From positions 1-45,007 of the forward strand of contig NZ_NHOY01000108.1 of NCBI RefSeq assembly GCF_002252755.1: a DNA stretch of 45,007 bases. Direction: 5' to 3'. Shown here one piece after another: positions 7,613 through 16,606 of the stretch (position 1 is the first letter of the stretch; every line of letters begins with the position of its first letter). The notes below the pieces were generated by a model. That model worked only from the letters and a program-made list of their open reading frames with translations. It did not search any database and was not told the origin of the DNA. This DNA is from Halorubrum sp. Hd13. GTDB taxonomy: Archaea; Halobacteriota; Halobacteria; Halobacteriales; Haloferacaceae. Position numbers and translations under genes: made by a program.

Positions 7613-8707
7613 TCGTCGCTGTGTACGGTAGACTGTGACACTGTCGACGCTGTGCGGATCGGTCTCGACCAATGCGGTCGCGGACATGGCACCGCGGGGA
7701 TGCCCTAATGTAACCGTCTCCTCGGTGTTCTTCGTAACATTTTCGACGATAGTCCCCGGGAGCCGTGCTGCAGCAGCGGTACAGGCAACGCCAGTGACAG
7801 CATACACCGGATGGAGTTTCCCCATCGACATATATCGAGCAAGAAGGTCCACCTCATCACCCGACACACCATTCCCGTCAGAAGTTTCGTAATCGGACGG
7901 GGGCGACACGAACACGAGCTTCGGGTAACCGGGCGACTCTGTTGACGCGTCCTCGGGCTCATCGACAAACCCGAGCTCTGCGCAGATCGAACCTCGAATA
8001 CGTTCCAGATCCGCGAGGAGATCTGGGTCGTTGTCGATCTCTTCAGGCGTCTCTGTGGCTGTCAGCCCGATGTCAGCTGCCCTAATGAACGCAATCGGAG
8101 TCGTAACGTCAACGACAGACAATTCGAGTGTTCGTCCGTCGATTGTTCGTTCGATAGTCGGTCCGCCGAGTGGGTAGAGCGCGTCGGTCAACGAGCCCGC
8201 CGGGTCAAGGAACGTCGTGTCGATCCGCGCGCCAGTCCCGGGAACCCCGTGTATTGTGAAGTCACCTTCCGTCGCAGCGTTACCGTCCACCAGCGGGATC
8301 CGCTGTTCGATTCGGGCTTCAGTATTCGTATTGTGCAGCTGTAGGTTGACCGCGTCAGCGTCGGGGTCGACATCGACGAATCCCTCATCAACTGCAAAGG
8401 CGCCAATCGCGCAGGTTAGGTTCCCGCAGTTGCCGCTCCAGTCGATAACTGGTTTGTCTACAGCCACTTGGCCGAAAGTATACGAGACATCCGCATCTGG
8501 GACCTCGGCATCGCCGACGACCATGAGCTTCGACGTCGTTGAGGTCGCACCGCCTAGTCCGTCGATTTGTCTGGGATCGGGACTCCCAAAAAGCGAAAGT
8601 ATGGCCTCGTCGCGGTCCGTCTCAGGGAGTTCCTCCCGACGAAGGAAGATTCCCTTGCTCGTCCCGCCTCGAACGATAGCACAACCGAGTGAGCGCTGAT
8701 CGCTCAT
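7586..8707 (-). CDS. PrpF-family C=C isomerase (aconitate/4-oxalomesaconate isomerase-like), copy 1
   Basis: The 373-residue protein has both duplicated beta-barrel halves of the PrpF family. The N-terminus has [18 protein letters not shown] and [16 protein letters not shown] (Lys60), and [14 protein letters not shown] contains Cys94; these match the Lys and Cys that act as acid/base in known PrpF/LigU enzymes. The second half contains FIRAADIGL and [18 protein letters not shown]. Family members move a double bond in unsaturated polycarboxylates, for example 2-methylaconitate cis/trans (PrpF), trans- to cis-aconitate, or 4-oxalomesaconate (LigU, GalD). It diverges from the TcuA-like flavoprotein gene, with an operator-like palindrome in the gap. 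A TATA-like GAAATTTC (about 8731-8738) lies about 28 bp before the start. A paralogue is encoded at 17455-18705. The exact substrate cannot be read from sequence. Confidence 0.85.
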   Translation of the reverse strand: MSDQRSLGCAIVRGGTSKGIFLRREELPETDRDEAILSLFGSPDPRQIDGLGGATSTTSKLMVVGDAEVPDADVSYTFGQVAVDKPVIDWSGNCGNLTCAIGAFAVDEGFVDVDPDADAVNLQLHNTNTEARIEQRIPLVDGNAATEGDFTIHGVPGTGARIDTTFLDPAGSLTDALYPLGGPTIERTIDGRTLELSVVDVTTPIAFIRAADIGLTATETPEEIDNDPDLLADLERIRGSICAELGFVDEPEDASTESPGYPKLVFVSPPSDYETSDGNGVSGDEVDLLARYMSMGKLHPVYAVTGVACTAAAARLPGTIVENVTKNTEETVTLGHPRGAMSATALVETDPHSVDSVTVYRTQRRLMDGTGYY

Positions 8708-8879
8708 AGAACAGGAGCCCCTGCCTGAAATTTCTCTACGGGCGAGGTCAGTAGACTCGGTTCAACGGTCCAATCGATTCCGGGCGGATGGAGTAGTCCG
8801 CAGGGGGTTACGGTGATCTCGGAACAGGCTAGCTGTTTCATCTACAGAAGTGATCTCCTGTGCGCGCTTATCTATTTTA

Positions 8880-8894
8880 CCCCCGAAAAGGGGG
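8880..8894. promoter_or_regulatory. Operator-like palindrome, copy 3, between prpF1 and the flavoprotein gene
   Basis: CCCCC-GAAAA-GGGGG has 5-bp inverted arms and the same CCC-N7-GGG core as the two perfect sites around iclR, but differs at the inner and outer arm positions. It lies in the 298-bp divergent intergenic region, 111 bp before the flavoprotein ATG and 172 bp before the prpF1 ATG. It is the weakest of the four candidate sites. Confidence 0.35.
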
Positions 8895-8972
8895 CTATCG
8901 CCACACCAAGCCGACCAACTGGAGCAGTTTGATTTAACCTAGTAGTTCTGACATACTCTGGCGAGCAAAAGG

Positions 8973-8982
8973 GTTTAATAAA
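8973..8982 (+). promoter_or_regulatory. TATA element of the flavoprotein operon
   Basis: TTTAATAAAC lies about 28 bp before the ATG at 9006, the spacing expected for a leaderless haloarchaeal transcript. It would drive the flavoprotein gene and possibly the two following genes. Confidence 0.5.
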
Positions 8983-9005
8983 CACTCGTCATATCGACAG
9001 GCGAG

Positions 9006-10448
9006 ATGCACGTTATCGACGGTCACGATCTCGTCGTGGTGGGGTGTGGTATGGCTGGCCTCGCCGCTGGGCTCCGGGCTGCAGAGCTCGACTTGAACCC
9101 GGTGTTGCTTGAGAAGACGCCTCGTGAGGAACGGGGCGGTCAGACGCGGTACGTCCAGTCGTTTCGCATTCCTTCCGCAGATTCCGGACTCCCAGAACGC
9201 GGCTACGAGTTCGACATTTCGGACTACAGCGCAGACGACTACTACGATGACATCATGCACCAGACCAGTGGGAAGGCCGACCCGGACATAGCGCGAACAC
9301 TCGTAGATCTCGCCTCTCCTACCGCTGAGTGGCTCACAGACCACGGAGTCGACTGGGACATGGAACCACCTCACGTCGGCTACACGGTAGCACGGACGTT
9401 CATCGACGGCGAGGATTTGGTTCCCACGCTCATCGAGCGTATTGAGGAACTCGACGGTGAGATCGTCTACAATGCGGAGGCGCGCGACCTCAAGGAGAGC
9501 GACGATGCCGAACGACGAGTGACGGGCGTTGAGGCGCTCGTCGACGGGGAGCGGGTCATCTACGAGGCCGACGCCGTAGTGATTGCCAGCGGCGGGTACG
9601 AGTCCGACGAACGGAAACGGACGGTGTATTACGGCGATGGCTACGATGAGATGACCGTCCGCGGGAGCCCGTACAACACGGGCGGTCCCATCGACATGGC
9701 GCTTGATATCGGAGCGAGGGCGACGGGCCAGTGGAGCGGCGCTCACATGAGTCTCATCGACGGCAATTCGCCGCCCGCCCGAGGTGGTGCGAACCGAATC
9801 GACGGCTACCAGTACTGCGTTGTTCTCAACCACGACGGAGAGCGATTCGTCGACGAGGGACAGGACGCCCGTGCGCACACGTACGCAAAGTTCGGCCGCC
9901 TGTTCTTCGAAGAGGAGGACCACGAGGTGTTCCTGATCGCGGACAGCGAGATGGAAGAGTACCTCTGGCCGCAGGGACCGTCCGACCCGGTGTACGCCGA
10001 CACGGTCGCCGAGGTGCTCGATGAACTCGGCTGCAAACACCCCGAAAAAGGTCAGGAGACCGTCGAAGCGTACAACGACGCTTGTCCGGATGACCCCGAG
10101 TTCGACCCCGAGACGCTTGACGGCAACAACGCCGAGGGAATCGAGCCGCCCAAATCTAACTGGGCCGTGCCGCTCGATAATCCGCCGTACGTCGGCTACC
10201 CACTTACCGGAGGGATCACATTCGCGTTCGGTGGCGTCGCTACGACGACCGACGCAGAAGTACTCGATACGCGTGAAGAGACCATCCCCGGTCTGTATGC
10301 CGCTGGGAACAGCGTCGGTGGGCTGTTCTACGACAATTACCCCGGCGGTACGGGACTGACCAACGCCGCTGTTTATGGGAAAATTGCAGCCGAGTCGGCA
10401 GCCGACGAACTGGAGCATCGAGCCGCGAGAGCGGAGGCTGACGACTGA
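9006..10448 (+). CDS. FAD-dependent dehydrogenase of the fumarate reductase/TcuA (tricarballylate dehydrogenase) type
   Basis: The 480-residue protein begins with the dinucleotide-binding motif LVVVGCGMAGLAAG (Gly13, Gly15, Gly18) and ends with the matching FAD motif GLYAAGNSVGGLFYDNYPGG, the fold of the FAD_binding_2 family. Internal landmarks (EKTPREERGGQTRYVQSFR, VVIASGGYESDERK, LNHDGERFVDEGQD, EGIEPPKSNWA, GGITFAFGGVATT) follow the order in TcuA, which oxidises tricarballylate to cis-aconitate in Salmonella. The enzyme probably desaturates a saturated polycarboxylate using bound FAD. The membrane electron-transfer partner TcuB was not found in the window. An M29/NicX-like gene follows after 64 bp on the same strand and a PrpF gene diverges from it, a logical pairing because PrpF enzymes act on aconitate-type products. 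A related succinate- or ketosteroid-type dehydrogenase is less likely but possible. Confidence 0.8.
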   Translation: MHVIDGHDLVVVGCGMAGLAAGLRAAELDLNPVLLEKTPREERGGQTRYVQSFRIPSADSGLPERGYEFDISDYSADDYYDDIMHQTSGKADPDIARTLVDLASPTAEWLTDHGVDWDMEPPHVGYTVARTFIDGEDLVPTLIERIEELDGEIVYNAEARDLKESDDAERRVTGVEALVDGERVIYEADAVVIASGGYESDERKRTVYYGDGYDEMTVRGSPYNTGGPIDMALDIGARATGQWSGAHMSLIDGNSPPARGGANRIDGYQYCVVLNHDGERFVDEGQDARAHTYAKFGRLFFEEEDHEVFLIADSEMEEYLWPQGPSDPVYADTVAEVLDELGCKHPEKGQETVEAYNDACPDDPEFDPETLDGNNAEGIEPPKSNWAVPLDNPPYVGYPLTGGITFAFGGVATTTDAEVLDTREETIPGLYAAGNSVGGLFYDNYPGGTGLTNAAVYGKIAAESAADELEHRAARAEADD

Positions 10449-10481
10449 ACGAACCGCCGTCGGTCCCGCCGGGAGACACAC

Positions 10482-10490
10482 TTTTATAAA
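10482..10490 (+). promoter_or_regulatory. TATA element before the first M29/NicX-like gene
   Basis: TTTTATAAA is centred about 27 bp before the ATG at 10513, so this gene probably has its own leaderless transcript in addition to any read-through from the flavoprotein gene. It helps to set the start at 10513 rather than at upstream in-frame codons inside the flavoprotein gene. Confidence 0.6.
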
Positions 10491-10512
10491 CACCTATGGA
10501 CTGGTTCGAGGT

Positions 10513-11490
10513 ATGGACTCAGTCCAAGAAATGAAAGGTGCAAGCATCGTTGTCGACACCTGTGCGGGAATCCAGCCGGGCGAGGACGTCCTCGTCGTCT
10601 CCGACTGGGAGGTCGCAGATGTCGCCGAACGCGTCGCCGCCGCCGCAAACGAGCGCGACGCGAACGTCACGATGACAATGATGGATCCCCGCGAGTACGA
10701 CGGTAATGAACCCGAGCCGTCAGTCGCGGCGGCCATGCTCGAAGCGGACGTGATCATCACGCCCGTCCACCGCTCCATCACCCACTCCAGTGCGACAGCC
10801 GAAGCGAAAGAGGCCGGTGCACGAGTGATCAGCATGGTGAAGTTCACCGACGAACAGCTGGTCCACGGGGGCCTCTACGCTGACTACGAGGGAATGCGAC
10901 CGCACTGCGAGGAGATGGCCAAAAAGTTCGGCGAGGCCGACGAAGCCAGGATTACATCCCCGCAAGGGACCGACGTGACAGTCGGCCTCGAGGGACGTGA
11001 CGGCAACGCCCATCCAGGAATCGCCCACGAGTCCGGCGAATTCACGGCGCTCGTCCATATCGAGGCTAACATCTCCCCCGTAGAAGGAACCACGAACGGG
11101 ACGGTCGTTTTCGATGGTGCCATCCCCAATCTCGATATCGGCGTCCTAGAGACACCTGTCACGATGGAGATTGAAGATGGCGCGGTCACCTCCGTCGACG
11201 GCGGCAAGGAGGCGGATCGCATCGCGAATGTCTGGGCGGAACACGACGACCCCGCTGTATACAACATTGCCCAGTTAGCTGTCGGCATGAATCCCGAGTG
11301 TCCCGAGTTCAACGGCTGGTTCTCCAACGATCACGGGCGCTACGGGAACGTCCACTTCGGTATCGGCACGAGCAGCAATCTCGGTGGTACCACCCGCGCA
11401 CCGGTCCACTTCGACGCGATGATGGCCGAGCCGACGCTCGAGCTCGACGGCGAAGTTGTGCTCGAAGACGGCGAGTTCACGTTTTTCTGA
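10513..11490 (+). CDS. M29 aminopeptidase/NicX-like metalloprotein, copy 1
   Basis: The 325-residue protein resembles metallopeptidase family M29 and the homologous 2,5-dihydroxypyridine dioxygenase NicX. The N-terminal Rossmann-like half (residues 10-115, IQPGEDVLVVSDWEVADVAE) is followed by a metal-binding half with GTTNGTVVFDG, VTMEIEDGAVTSVDGG, NVHFGIGTSSNLGG (His281) and VHFDAMM (His299 and Asp301). The last His-x-Asp matches a ligand pair in both families. At the position where M29 enzymes and its paralogue have a ligand Glu (AEFAMG), this copy has Gln254 (NIAQLAVGMNP), so its metal site may differ. The start is fixed by the TATA element at 10482. It could be a ring-cleaving dioxygenase, a hydrolase or a peptidase; sequence alone does not decide. 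Confidence 0.75.
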   Translation: MDSVQEMKGASIVVDTCAGIQPGEDVLVVSDWEVADVAERVAAAANERDANVTMTMMDPREYDGNEPEPSVAAAMLEADVIITPVHRSITHSSATAEAKEAGARVISMVKFTDEQLVHGGLYADYEGMRPHCEEMAKKFGEADEARITSPQGTDVTVGLEGRDGNAHPGIAHESGEFTALVHIEANISPVEGTTNGTVVFDGAIPNLDIGVLETPVTMEIEDGAVTSVDGGKEADRIANVWAEHDDPAVYNIAQLAVGMNPECPEFNGWFSNDHGRYGNVHFGIGTSSNLGGTTRAPVHFDAMMAEPTLELDGEVVLEDGEFTFF

Positions 11491-11538
11491 GCGACAGATG
11501 AACTGGAATCACGGACGACAGTTAACGGCGGGAGAGAC

Positions 11539-12501
11539 ATGAGGCGGGCACTCGTCGATCAGGACTTACAGCCCGATGAGGCACTTAAAGAGAAGGTTGG
11601 CGATCGGATCGAGCTTGATATCGGCGTGGAGTCGACCGAAGAGGCAGTGATTGAGGCACTTGATGGTGTATCTGTACTGTTCACCACGTCGCGGCTACCG
11701 ATATCTCAGCGGGTTCTAGAGACGGCCAACGACCTCGAGGTCGTCGGGAAGATTGGGACCGGCCTCGACAATGTCGATCTCGACGCCGCGGCTGAGTTAG
11801 GAATTGGCGTGGCGTACACACCGGGACTGAACGCGGCCGCGGTAGCTGAGTACACCGTGGGGCTCGCACTTGCGGTGTCACGTGACATCCTCCAGAACGA
11901 CCGCCTTCTGGAGGCCGGCGGGTGGCGCGACGAGACTGAGCTGAGCACCTCGGTCCACGGTAAGACCGTTGGTGTGGTCGGATTTGGCGACATCGGCAGC
12001 CGCGTCGCTGCCTTCTTTTCTGGGCTCACGACGAACGTGCTCACGTATGACCCGTACGTCTTCGAAGAGGACACCGACATCACCGGGGCTGAGCTAACCG
12101 ACTTAGGGGACCTTCTCGAGCGCAGCGACATCGTCACGGTCAACGCGGAGTTGACTGACGAGACGGAGGGGCTGATTGACGCTCCCGAACTGGATCGGAT
12201 GCAAGAGTCAGCGATTTTGGTAAACACCGCCCGAGGATCAGTCGTTTCTGAGTCGGCGCTGATAGACGCGATAGAGACCGACGAAATCGCCGGCGCTGGC
12301 CTCGACGTGTTCGAGACCGAGCCCCTGCCCCAGGACTCTCCATTCCACAAGTTCGACAACGTGATTGCCACGCCCCACGTCGCCGCGACGACCACGGAGA
12401 GCCGAACCCTCAGCATCGACGCGCTGGTCGACAGCGTCTTCGGGATGCTTGACGGGGACGGCGCACCGGAGCGGTACACGGCAGTCGCTCTCGAGTCGTA
12501 G
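11539..12501 (+). CDS. D-isomer-specific 2-hydroxyacid dehydrogenase
   Basis: The 320-residue protein has the D-2-hydroxyacid dehydrogenase architecture. A split catalytic domain surrounds an NAD-binding domain with VGVVGFGDIGSRVAAFF (residues 144-160). Catalytic residues are in place: Arg232 in VNTARGSVV, Glu261 in DVFETEPLP and His280 in ATPHVAA. It reduces a 2-oxoacid or oxidises a D-2-hydroxyacid with NAD(H). It resembles 3-phosphoglycerate dehydrogenase but lacks the C-terminal regulatory domain of the biosynthetic SerA. It follows the M29/NicX-like gene by 48 bp on the same strand and is probably in the same transcript, so a hydroxyacid or ketoacid intermediate in the island's pathway is likely. 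Confidence 0.85.
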   Translation: MRRALVDQDLQPDEALKEKVGDRIELDIGVESTEEAVIEALDGVSVLFTTSRLPISQRVLETANDLEVVGKIGTGLDNVDLDAAAELGIGVAYTPGLNAAAVAEYTVGLALAVSRDILQNDRLLEAGGWRDETELSTSVHGKTVGVVGFGDIGSRVAAFFSGLTTNVLTYDPYVFEEDTDITGAELTDLGDLLERSDIVTVNAELTDETEGLIDAPELDRMQESAILVNTARGSVVSESALIDAIETDEIAGAGLDVFETEPLPQDSPFHKFDNVIATPHVAATTTESRTLSIDALVDSVFGMLDGDGAPERYTAVALES

Positions 12502-12643
12502 ACCTGGAGTAGAGCTACGGGCTCACCGTGTTCGGGTCCTTCTTCAGGGGAGCCGTCCAACAGATTACTCAGCTACGAACCGATCGGGTAGCTGACATTC
12601 AACCGACCAACCTGATATCGGCAACCCGGGACAACGTACCGCC

Positions 12644-13087
12644 TTACTCTGGGGTTTCGCTCACCCGCGGCACGGCGAGAGTCGGGCGGTCAACGCTCGT
12701 GAGAACCTGTTGTGCAGTGCTCCCGAAGACAGCCTTCCCGACAGCGGAGCGCTTCCGAACCCCGATCACGATATAGCGCGCATCCCTGCGCTTTGCAAGC
12801 GAAATGATTTCGCCTGCGGCGTCCCCCACCGCACCGGTCGCTACGAACTCGTCAACGACTGGCTCCGCAATTTCCGAAGCGATTGAGGCAGCGATCTCTC
12901 GGACTTCGTTGGGGTCGACCGCGTCTGCGGTCTCTGACACGCTCGTCTGTTCGAGATTGACAAATTCGTCTCGACTCAACACGTGAAGCACCTCCAGCTC
13001 GTCGTCGAACTGGCGCGCAAGCGTCTCCGCTGCTTCAAGTACATTATGCGAGTTTTCCGCTTCTTTGACTGCGACCAAAACGGTCAT
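12644..13087 (-). CDS. Universal stress protein, UspA family
   Basis: The start is set at the ATG at 13087 (MTVLVAVKEAENSHNVLEAA), which fits the family; the open frame extends upstream without similarity. The 147-residue protein is a single UspA domain with the nucleotide-binding motif GVRKRSAVGKAVFGSTAQ near the C-terminus. Such ATP-binding proteins are common beside transport and catabolic genes in haloarchaea. It is encoded between the hydroxyacid dehydrogenase (convergent) and the aldehyde dehydrogenase (divergent, 85 bp apart). Confidence 0.85.
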   Translation of the reverse strand: MTVLVAVKEAENSHNVLEAAETLARQFDDELEVLHVLSRDEFVNLEQTSVSETADAVDPNEVREIAASIASEIAEPVVDEFVATGAVGDAAGEIISLAKRRDARYIVIGVRKRSAVGKAVFGSTAQQVLTSVDRPTLAVPRVSETPE

Positions 13088-13172
13088 ACCTGTCTCATGA
13101 TTGCTCTTACGTATAGTACTTACTCGCCCCACTACCTCAACGGTTATCACTTTCGAGACAGATGAGAGTTGT

Positions 13173-14666
13173 ATGGACGCAAGCGAGTTGCTATCACAGC
13201 AACAGGAGTATCAGATGATTATCGATGGAGAGCAAACGGAAGCAGCTGGCGGCGAACGGTTCGACGTCTCCTATCCGTACCAGAAGACGATGTGGGCGTC
13301 AGTGCCCGAGGCGACAGCAACGGACGTCGACGACGCCGTGACAGCCGCTCGACAGCGATATGAGAGTGACTCCTGGCAGGCTCGATCGGCAACTGAGCGG
13401 GGGAAGTTACTGTTCTCTCTCGCCGACAAGATTGAAGAACACACCGAAGAGCTCGCCGCGCTGGAGACGCTATCGAACGGGAAGCTGATCCGCGAGATGC
13501 GGGGCCAAGTCGAGAGCCTCCCGGATTGGTACCGGTATTACGGGGGACTCGCAGACAAGGTGCAAGGCGACACGATGCCGATCGAACAAGACGGTTTCTT
13601 CGGGTACACGACGCCCGAGCCGTACGGCGTCGTCGGGGCGATCACGACGTGGAACTCACCTCTATCGCTGGCAACCTACAAGATTGCGCCGGCCATCGCG
13701 GCCGGCAACACGGTGGTGTTGAAACCGTCCGAGCTGGCGCCAGTCTCGGCGCTCAGGCTCGCAGAGCTGGCGGACGACGCGGGTTTCCCCTCGGGCGCGC
13801 TCAACGTGGTCACGGGCTTCGCCGAGGCCGGCGCGGCGCTCGCGGGTCACGACGATATTGACCGAGTGGCGCTAACCGGCGGTCCCGAGGCGGGACGCGC
13901 GGTCGCGACCGCTGCGGCCGACAACATCGTCCCGAGTACGCTGGAGCTCGGCGGAAAGAGTCCAAATATCGTGTTCCCAGATGCTGATCTAGAAAACGCG
14001 GTGACGGGCGCGATCAAGGGGATCTTCGCCGCCAGCGGACAGACCTGCATCGCCGGGTCACGGTTGTTCCTCCACGAGGAGATCGCCGAGCAGTTCTTGA
14101 ATCGGCTGGTTGACCGCACCGAACAGATCGATCTCGGCGATCCGCTCGACGAGGAGACAGAGATGGGACCCATCGTCTCGGAGTCTCAACTGTCCAGCGT
14201 TCAGGAACACGTCGAAAGCGCCATCGACGACGGAGCAACACTTTTGACCGGAGGACCGGAGCGCGACGTCCCCGGCGGGCCGTTCTATCCGCCGACAATT
14301 CTGACCGATGTAACGAACGACATGGCAATCGCACGCGAGGAAGTGTTTGGCCCGGTGCTGGCGGTCCTCACGTTCGAAACTGAAGACGAGGTCATCGAGA
14401 AGGCGAACGATTCCGAGTTCGGGCTCGCGTCGGGCGTGTGGACGAAGGACATCCAACGCGGCCACCGGATGGCCGACGCGCTGGAGGCGGGCGTCGTGTG
14501 GCTCAACACGTACCGGAAGTCGTCATTTACGATGCCATTCGGCGGCTTCAAGCAAAGCGGAATCGGGGTTGAAAAGGGAATAGAGGCGATAGAGGAGTAC
14601 GTGCAGACGAAAAGCGTCTGGGTCGAAACGGAAGACGAGGTCTCAGACCCGTTCCGTCTCGTCTGA
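13173..14666 (+). CDS. NAD(P)-dependent aldehyde dehydrogenase
   Basis: The start is set at the ATG at 13173 (MDASELLSQQQ); the frame is open further upstream but overlaps the promoter region of the divergent stress-protein gene. The 497-residue protein is a full-length ALDH superfamily member. Visible landmarks are TTWNSPL (Asn161, oxyanion), LKPSELAP (NAD ribose), STLELGGKSPNI (general base Glu258) and FAASGQTCIAG (catalytic Cys292), with EEVFGPVLAV further on. It oxidises an aldehyde to a carboxylic acid. The stop codon abuts that of the convergent ThDP enzyme: TGATCA at 14664-14669 serves as both stops. A decarboxylase making an aldehyde for this enzyme is an obvious pairing, but the substrate is unknown. 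Confidence 0.9.
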   Translation: MDASELLSQQQEYQMIIDGEQTEAAGGERFDVSYPYQKTMWASVPEATATDVDDAVTAARQRYESDSWQARSATERGKLLFSLADKIEEHTEELAALETLSNGKLIREMRGQVESLPDWYRYYGGLADKVQGDTMPIEQDGFFGYTTPEPYGVVGAITTWNSPLSLATYKIAPAIAAGNTVVLKPSELAPVSALRLAELADDAGFPSGALNVVTGFAEAGAALAGHDDIDRVALTGGPEAGRAVATAAADNIVPSTLELGGKSPNIVFPDADLENAVTGAIKGIFAASGQTCIAGSRLFLHEEIAEQFLNRLVDRTEQIDLGDPLDEETEMGPIVSESQLSSVQEHVESAIDDGATLLTGGPERDVPGGPFYPPTILTDVTNDMAIAREEVFGPVLAVLTFETEDEVIEKANDSEFGLASGVWTKDIQRGHRMADALEAGVVWLNTYRKSSFTMPFGGFKQSGIGVEKGIEAIEEYVQTKSVWVETEDEVSDPFRLV

Positions 14667-16484
14667 TCAACGTGGCTGACAGACCACGTCGACGAGGACC
14701 GGGTCGCCGCTCTTGACTACCTCCCAGGCTTCACGCAGTTTCGGCCCGAGTTCATCTGGGTCCTCGACGGGACCGAATCCTTTCACACCCATCGACTCGG
14801 CCATCGTCGCGTAGTCCGGCGTCGGTTCGTGGAGACCGGTGCCGACGAGTGCGCTCTCGAAGCTCGCATCACGGCCGCGGTGTTCGGCGAGTGTCATCCG
14901 GTGGTCTGTAGAGTTGTACAGCGAGCCATTGTTGTGCACGACGGTGAAGATCGGCAGCCCGTAGTGGCCGATCGTCCAAAGGCCACCGGGGTAAAACATC
15001 AGGTCGCCGTCAGGTTGGAGGTTTATCGGGATCCGGTCTGTCTCTTGATAGGCTAACGCGCCGCCGACCGCCTGACCGATCCCTTGGCCGATGCCGCCGC
15101 CTCCCGAATAACTGCCGATGTACTGGTCGTATTCGTCGATATCCCACAGCTTGTAGGCCCATCCGCGGAAGGTCCCGTTCGTAAGCACCCACTCCTCGTC
15201 CTCGATAACGTCCCAGATCTCTCCCGCCACGCGGGGCAGCGAGATGGGTGTCTCGTCCCACGCCGCTTCGGCCTCGTCTCGCCACGCTACGCGCTGGTCG
15301 TCGTGAACGCCTTCGATCGCAGCGCGACGGGAGCGTACCCGCTCGCGCGCCTCGGCGTCGCCCTCAATCCGAGACTGTACCGCGTCGCGAAGCTGAGGTA
15401 CTGCGAGTGCCGTATCGGCAGTAATCGAGAGATCCGTTTCGCGGAGTGCGAACTGATCAGAGACCAGCCCGGATGGGCGCGTGTTGTGTGTTCCGACGTC
15501 GATTAGCCCGAAGTCACCGTTGACCGACTCCGTCTGCTCGTGCGTGACCGGTTCGGTGTCGGTGAGAGTGTAGTTCGAGCTCCACACGTCGAGCGCGAGC
15601 ACGACGTCAGCGTCGCGATAACGTTCGGTTCCGGCCAGATCAAGTGGATGAGTGTTCGGGAAGTTGTAGCGATGCGGTGTGCCGACGCGGTGGGAGTGGA
15701 ACACCGGGGCAGCGAGCGACTCCGCCAAGTCAACGAGCGCATCGACCGCCTCTCGAGAGTCCCCGACGGCGTCCGAGAGGAGAACGGGGAAATCAGCGTT
15801 AACGAGTCGGTCTGCCGCCCGCTCGACGGCTTCGGGATCAGGCGCGATACGAGAGGGGGTCTCGAACTTCTCGAAGTCTGGAAGAGGAATCGGCTCGTCG
15901 AGTTCTGCCTCCTGAATTTGATGGTCTAAGGCCACGTACGTCGGCCCCTTAGTCTTCGAGTTGGCGATGTTAATCGCGTTCAGAAGCGATTCGGCAACGC
16001 CGTCGACGTCGACCGGCTGGTCGTCCCATTTCGTATATCCGCGAACGAGATTCCCCTGAATCTGTGCCGTATGAATCCAGTCGAAGAAGGGTCGCCGTTT
16101 TGACTTCTGAACCGGGCCAGTCCCCGCCAAAGCGATGACCGGGACGCGGTCGCAGTAGGCATTGAAGATGCCCATCGTCCCGTGGAGGGTGCCGACGACG
16201 TTGTGGAGGATACACAGCGCCGGCTCGCCGGTAGCCTTGGCGTGTCCGTGCGCGATCGCCACGGAGAGCCCTTCGTGAGGAACCTCGATTATCGGCGGCT
16301 CCTCGTCGTTGTAGTTGACCAAGGACTCCTCGATACCCCGAAACGACGATCCTGGATTAAAAGAGACAAACTCGAAGCCGTATCCCTTTAAGAAGTCGGT
16401 GATGTAGTCGGAGCCGTACGCCTGGTTACTGGTGTCTACCGTCCGCCGCTCTCGCGGTGGGGGGCTGTCCGGAGTATCACTCAT
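14667..16484 (-). CDS. Thiamine-diphosphate-dependent enzyme, decarboxylase/acetolactate synthase-like
   Basis: The 605-residue protein has the three-domain fold of ThDP enzymes. The N-terminal pyrimidine-binding domain carries the activating glutamate in EVPHEGLSVAIAHGHAKATG (Glu71). A central domain lies at about residues 215-370. The C-terminal ThDP/Mg domain has a GDG-type motif NLQPDGDLMF (around residue 493) ending at VVHNNGSLYN about 26 residues later. Relatives include acetolactate synthase, benzoylformate decarboxylase and sulfoacetaldehyde acetyltransferase. The lack of a small-subunit gene and the adjacent ALDH favour 2-oxoacid decarboxylation. It is the last gene of a minus-strand run with prpF2 and the SDR (gaps of 56 and 122 bp). 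The N-terminus has an extra polar segment (MSDTPDSPPPRERR). The substrate is not assignable. Confidence 0.82.
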   Translation of the reverse strand: MSDTPDSPPPRERRTVDTSNQAYGSDYITDFLKGYGFEFVSFNPGSSFRGIEESLVNYNDEEPPIIEVPHEGLSVAIAHGHAKATGEPALCILHNVVGTLHGTMGIFNAYCDRVPVIALAGTGPVQKSKRRPFFDWIHTAQIQGNLVRGYTKWDDQPVDVDGVAESLLNAINIANSKTKGPTYVALDHQIQEAELDEPIPLPDFEKFETPSRIAPDPEAVERAADRLVNADFPVLLSDAVGDSREAVDALVDLAESLAAPVFHSHRVGTPHRYNFPNTHPLDLAGTERYRDADVVLALDVWSSNYTLTDTEPVTHEQTESVNGDFGLIDVGTHNTRPSGLVSDQFALRETDLSITADTALAVPQLRDAVQSRIEGDAEARERVRSRRAAIEGVHDDQRVAWRDEAEAAWDETPISLPRVAGEIWDVIEDEEWVLTNGTFRGWAYKLWDIDEYDQYIGSYSGGGGIGQGIGQAVGGALAYQETDRIPINLQPDGDLMFYPGGLWTIGHYGLPIFTVVHNNGSLYNSTDHRMTLAEHRGRDASFESALVGTGLHEPTPDYATMAESMGVKGFGPVEDPDELGPKLREAWEVVKSGDPVLVDVVCQPR

Positions 16485-16606
16485 GCAAGCTCGCTTTGGC
16501 TCAACGGCGAGACTCTACTTAGTCGTACTGGCGACAGCCAATTATAGTGAACGCTGACGTTCTGACGGCGCACAGGGAAGACCGGCTGATGAGCTGTCGG
16601 CCTTTG

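Noticed and set aside
10462-10476. GTCCCGCCGGGAGAC upstream of the first M29/NicX-like gene as another IclR operator
   Set aside because: The CCC to GGG spacing is 3 rather than 7, so it does not fit the N5-centred sites.
8934-10493. 519-codon minus-strand open frame
   Set aside because: It is the antisense shadow of the flavoprotein gene; the plus-strand protein has clear FAD motifs and a promoter, while the antisense product is basic, Val/Arg-rich and without domains.
11706-12560. 284-codon minus-strand open frame
   Set aside because: Antisense to the hydroxyacid dehydrogenase, Ser/Thr-rich shadow product without motifs.
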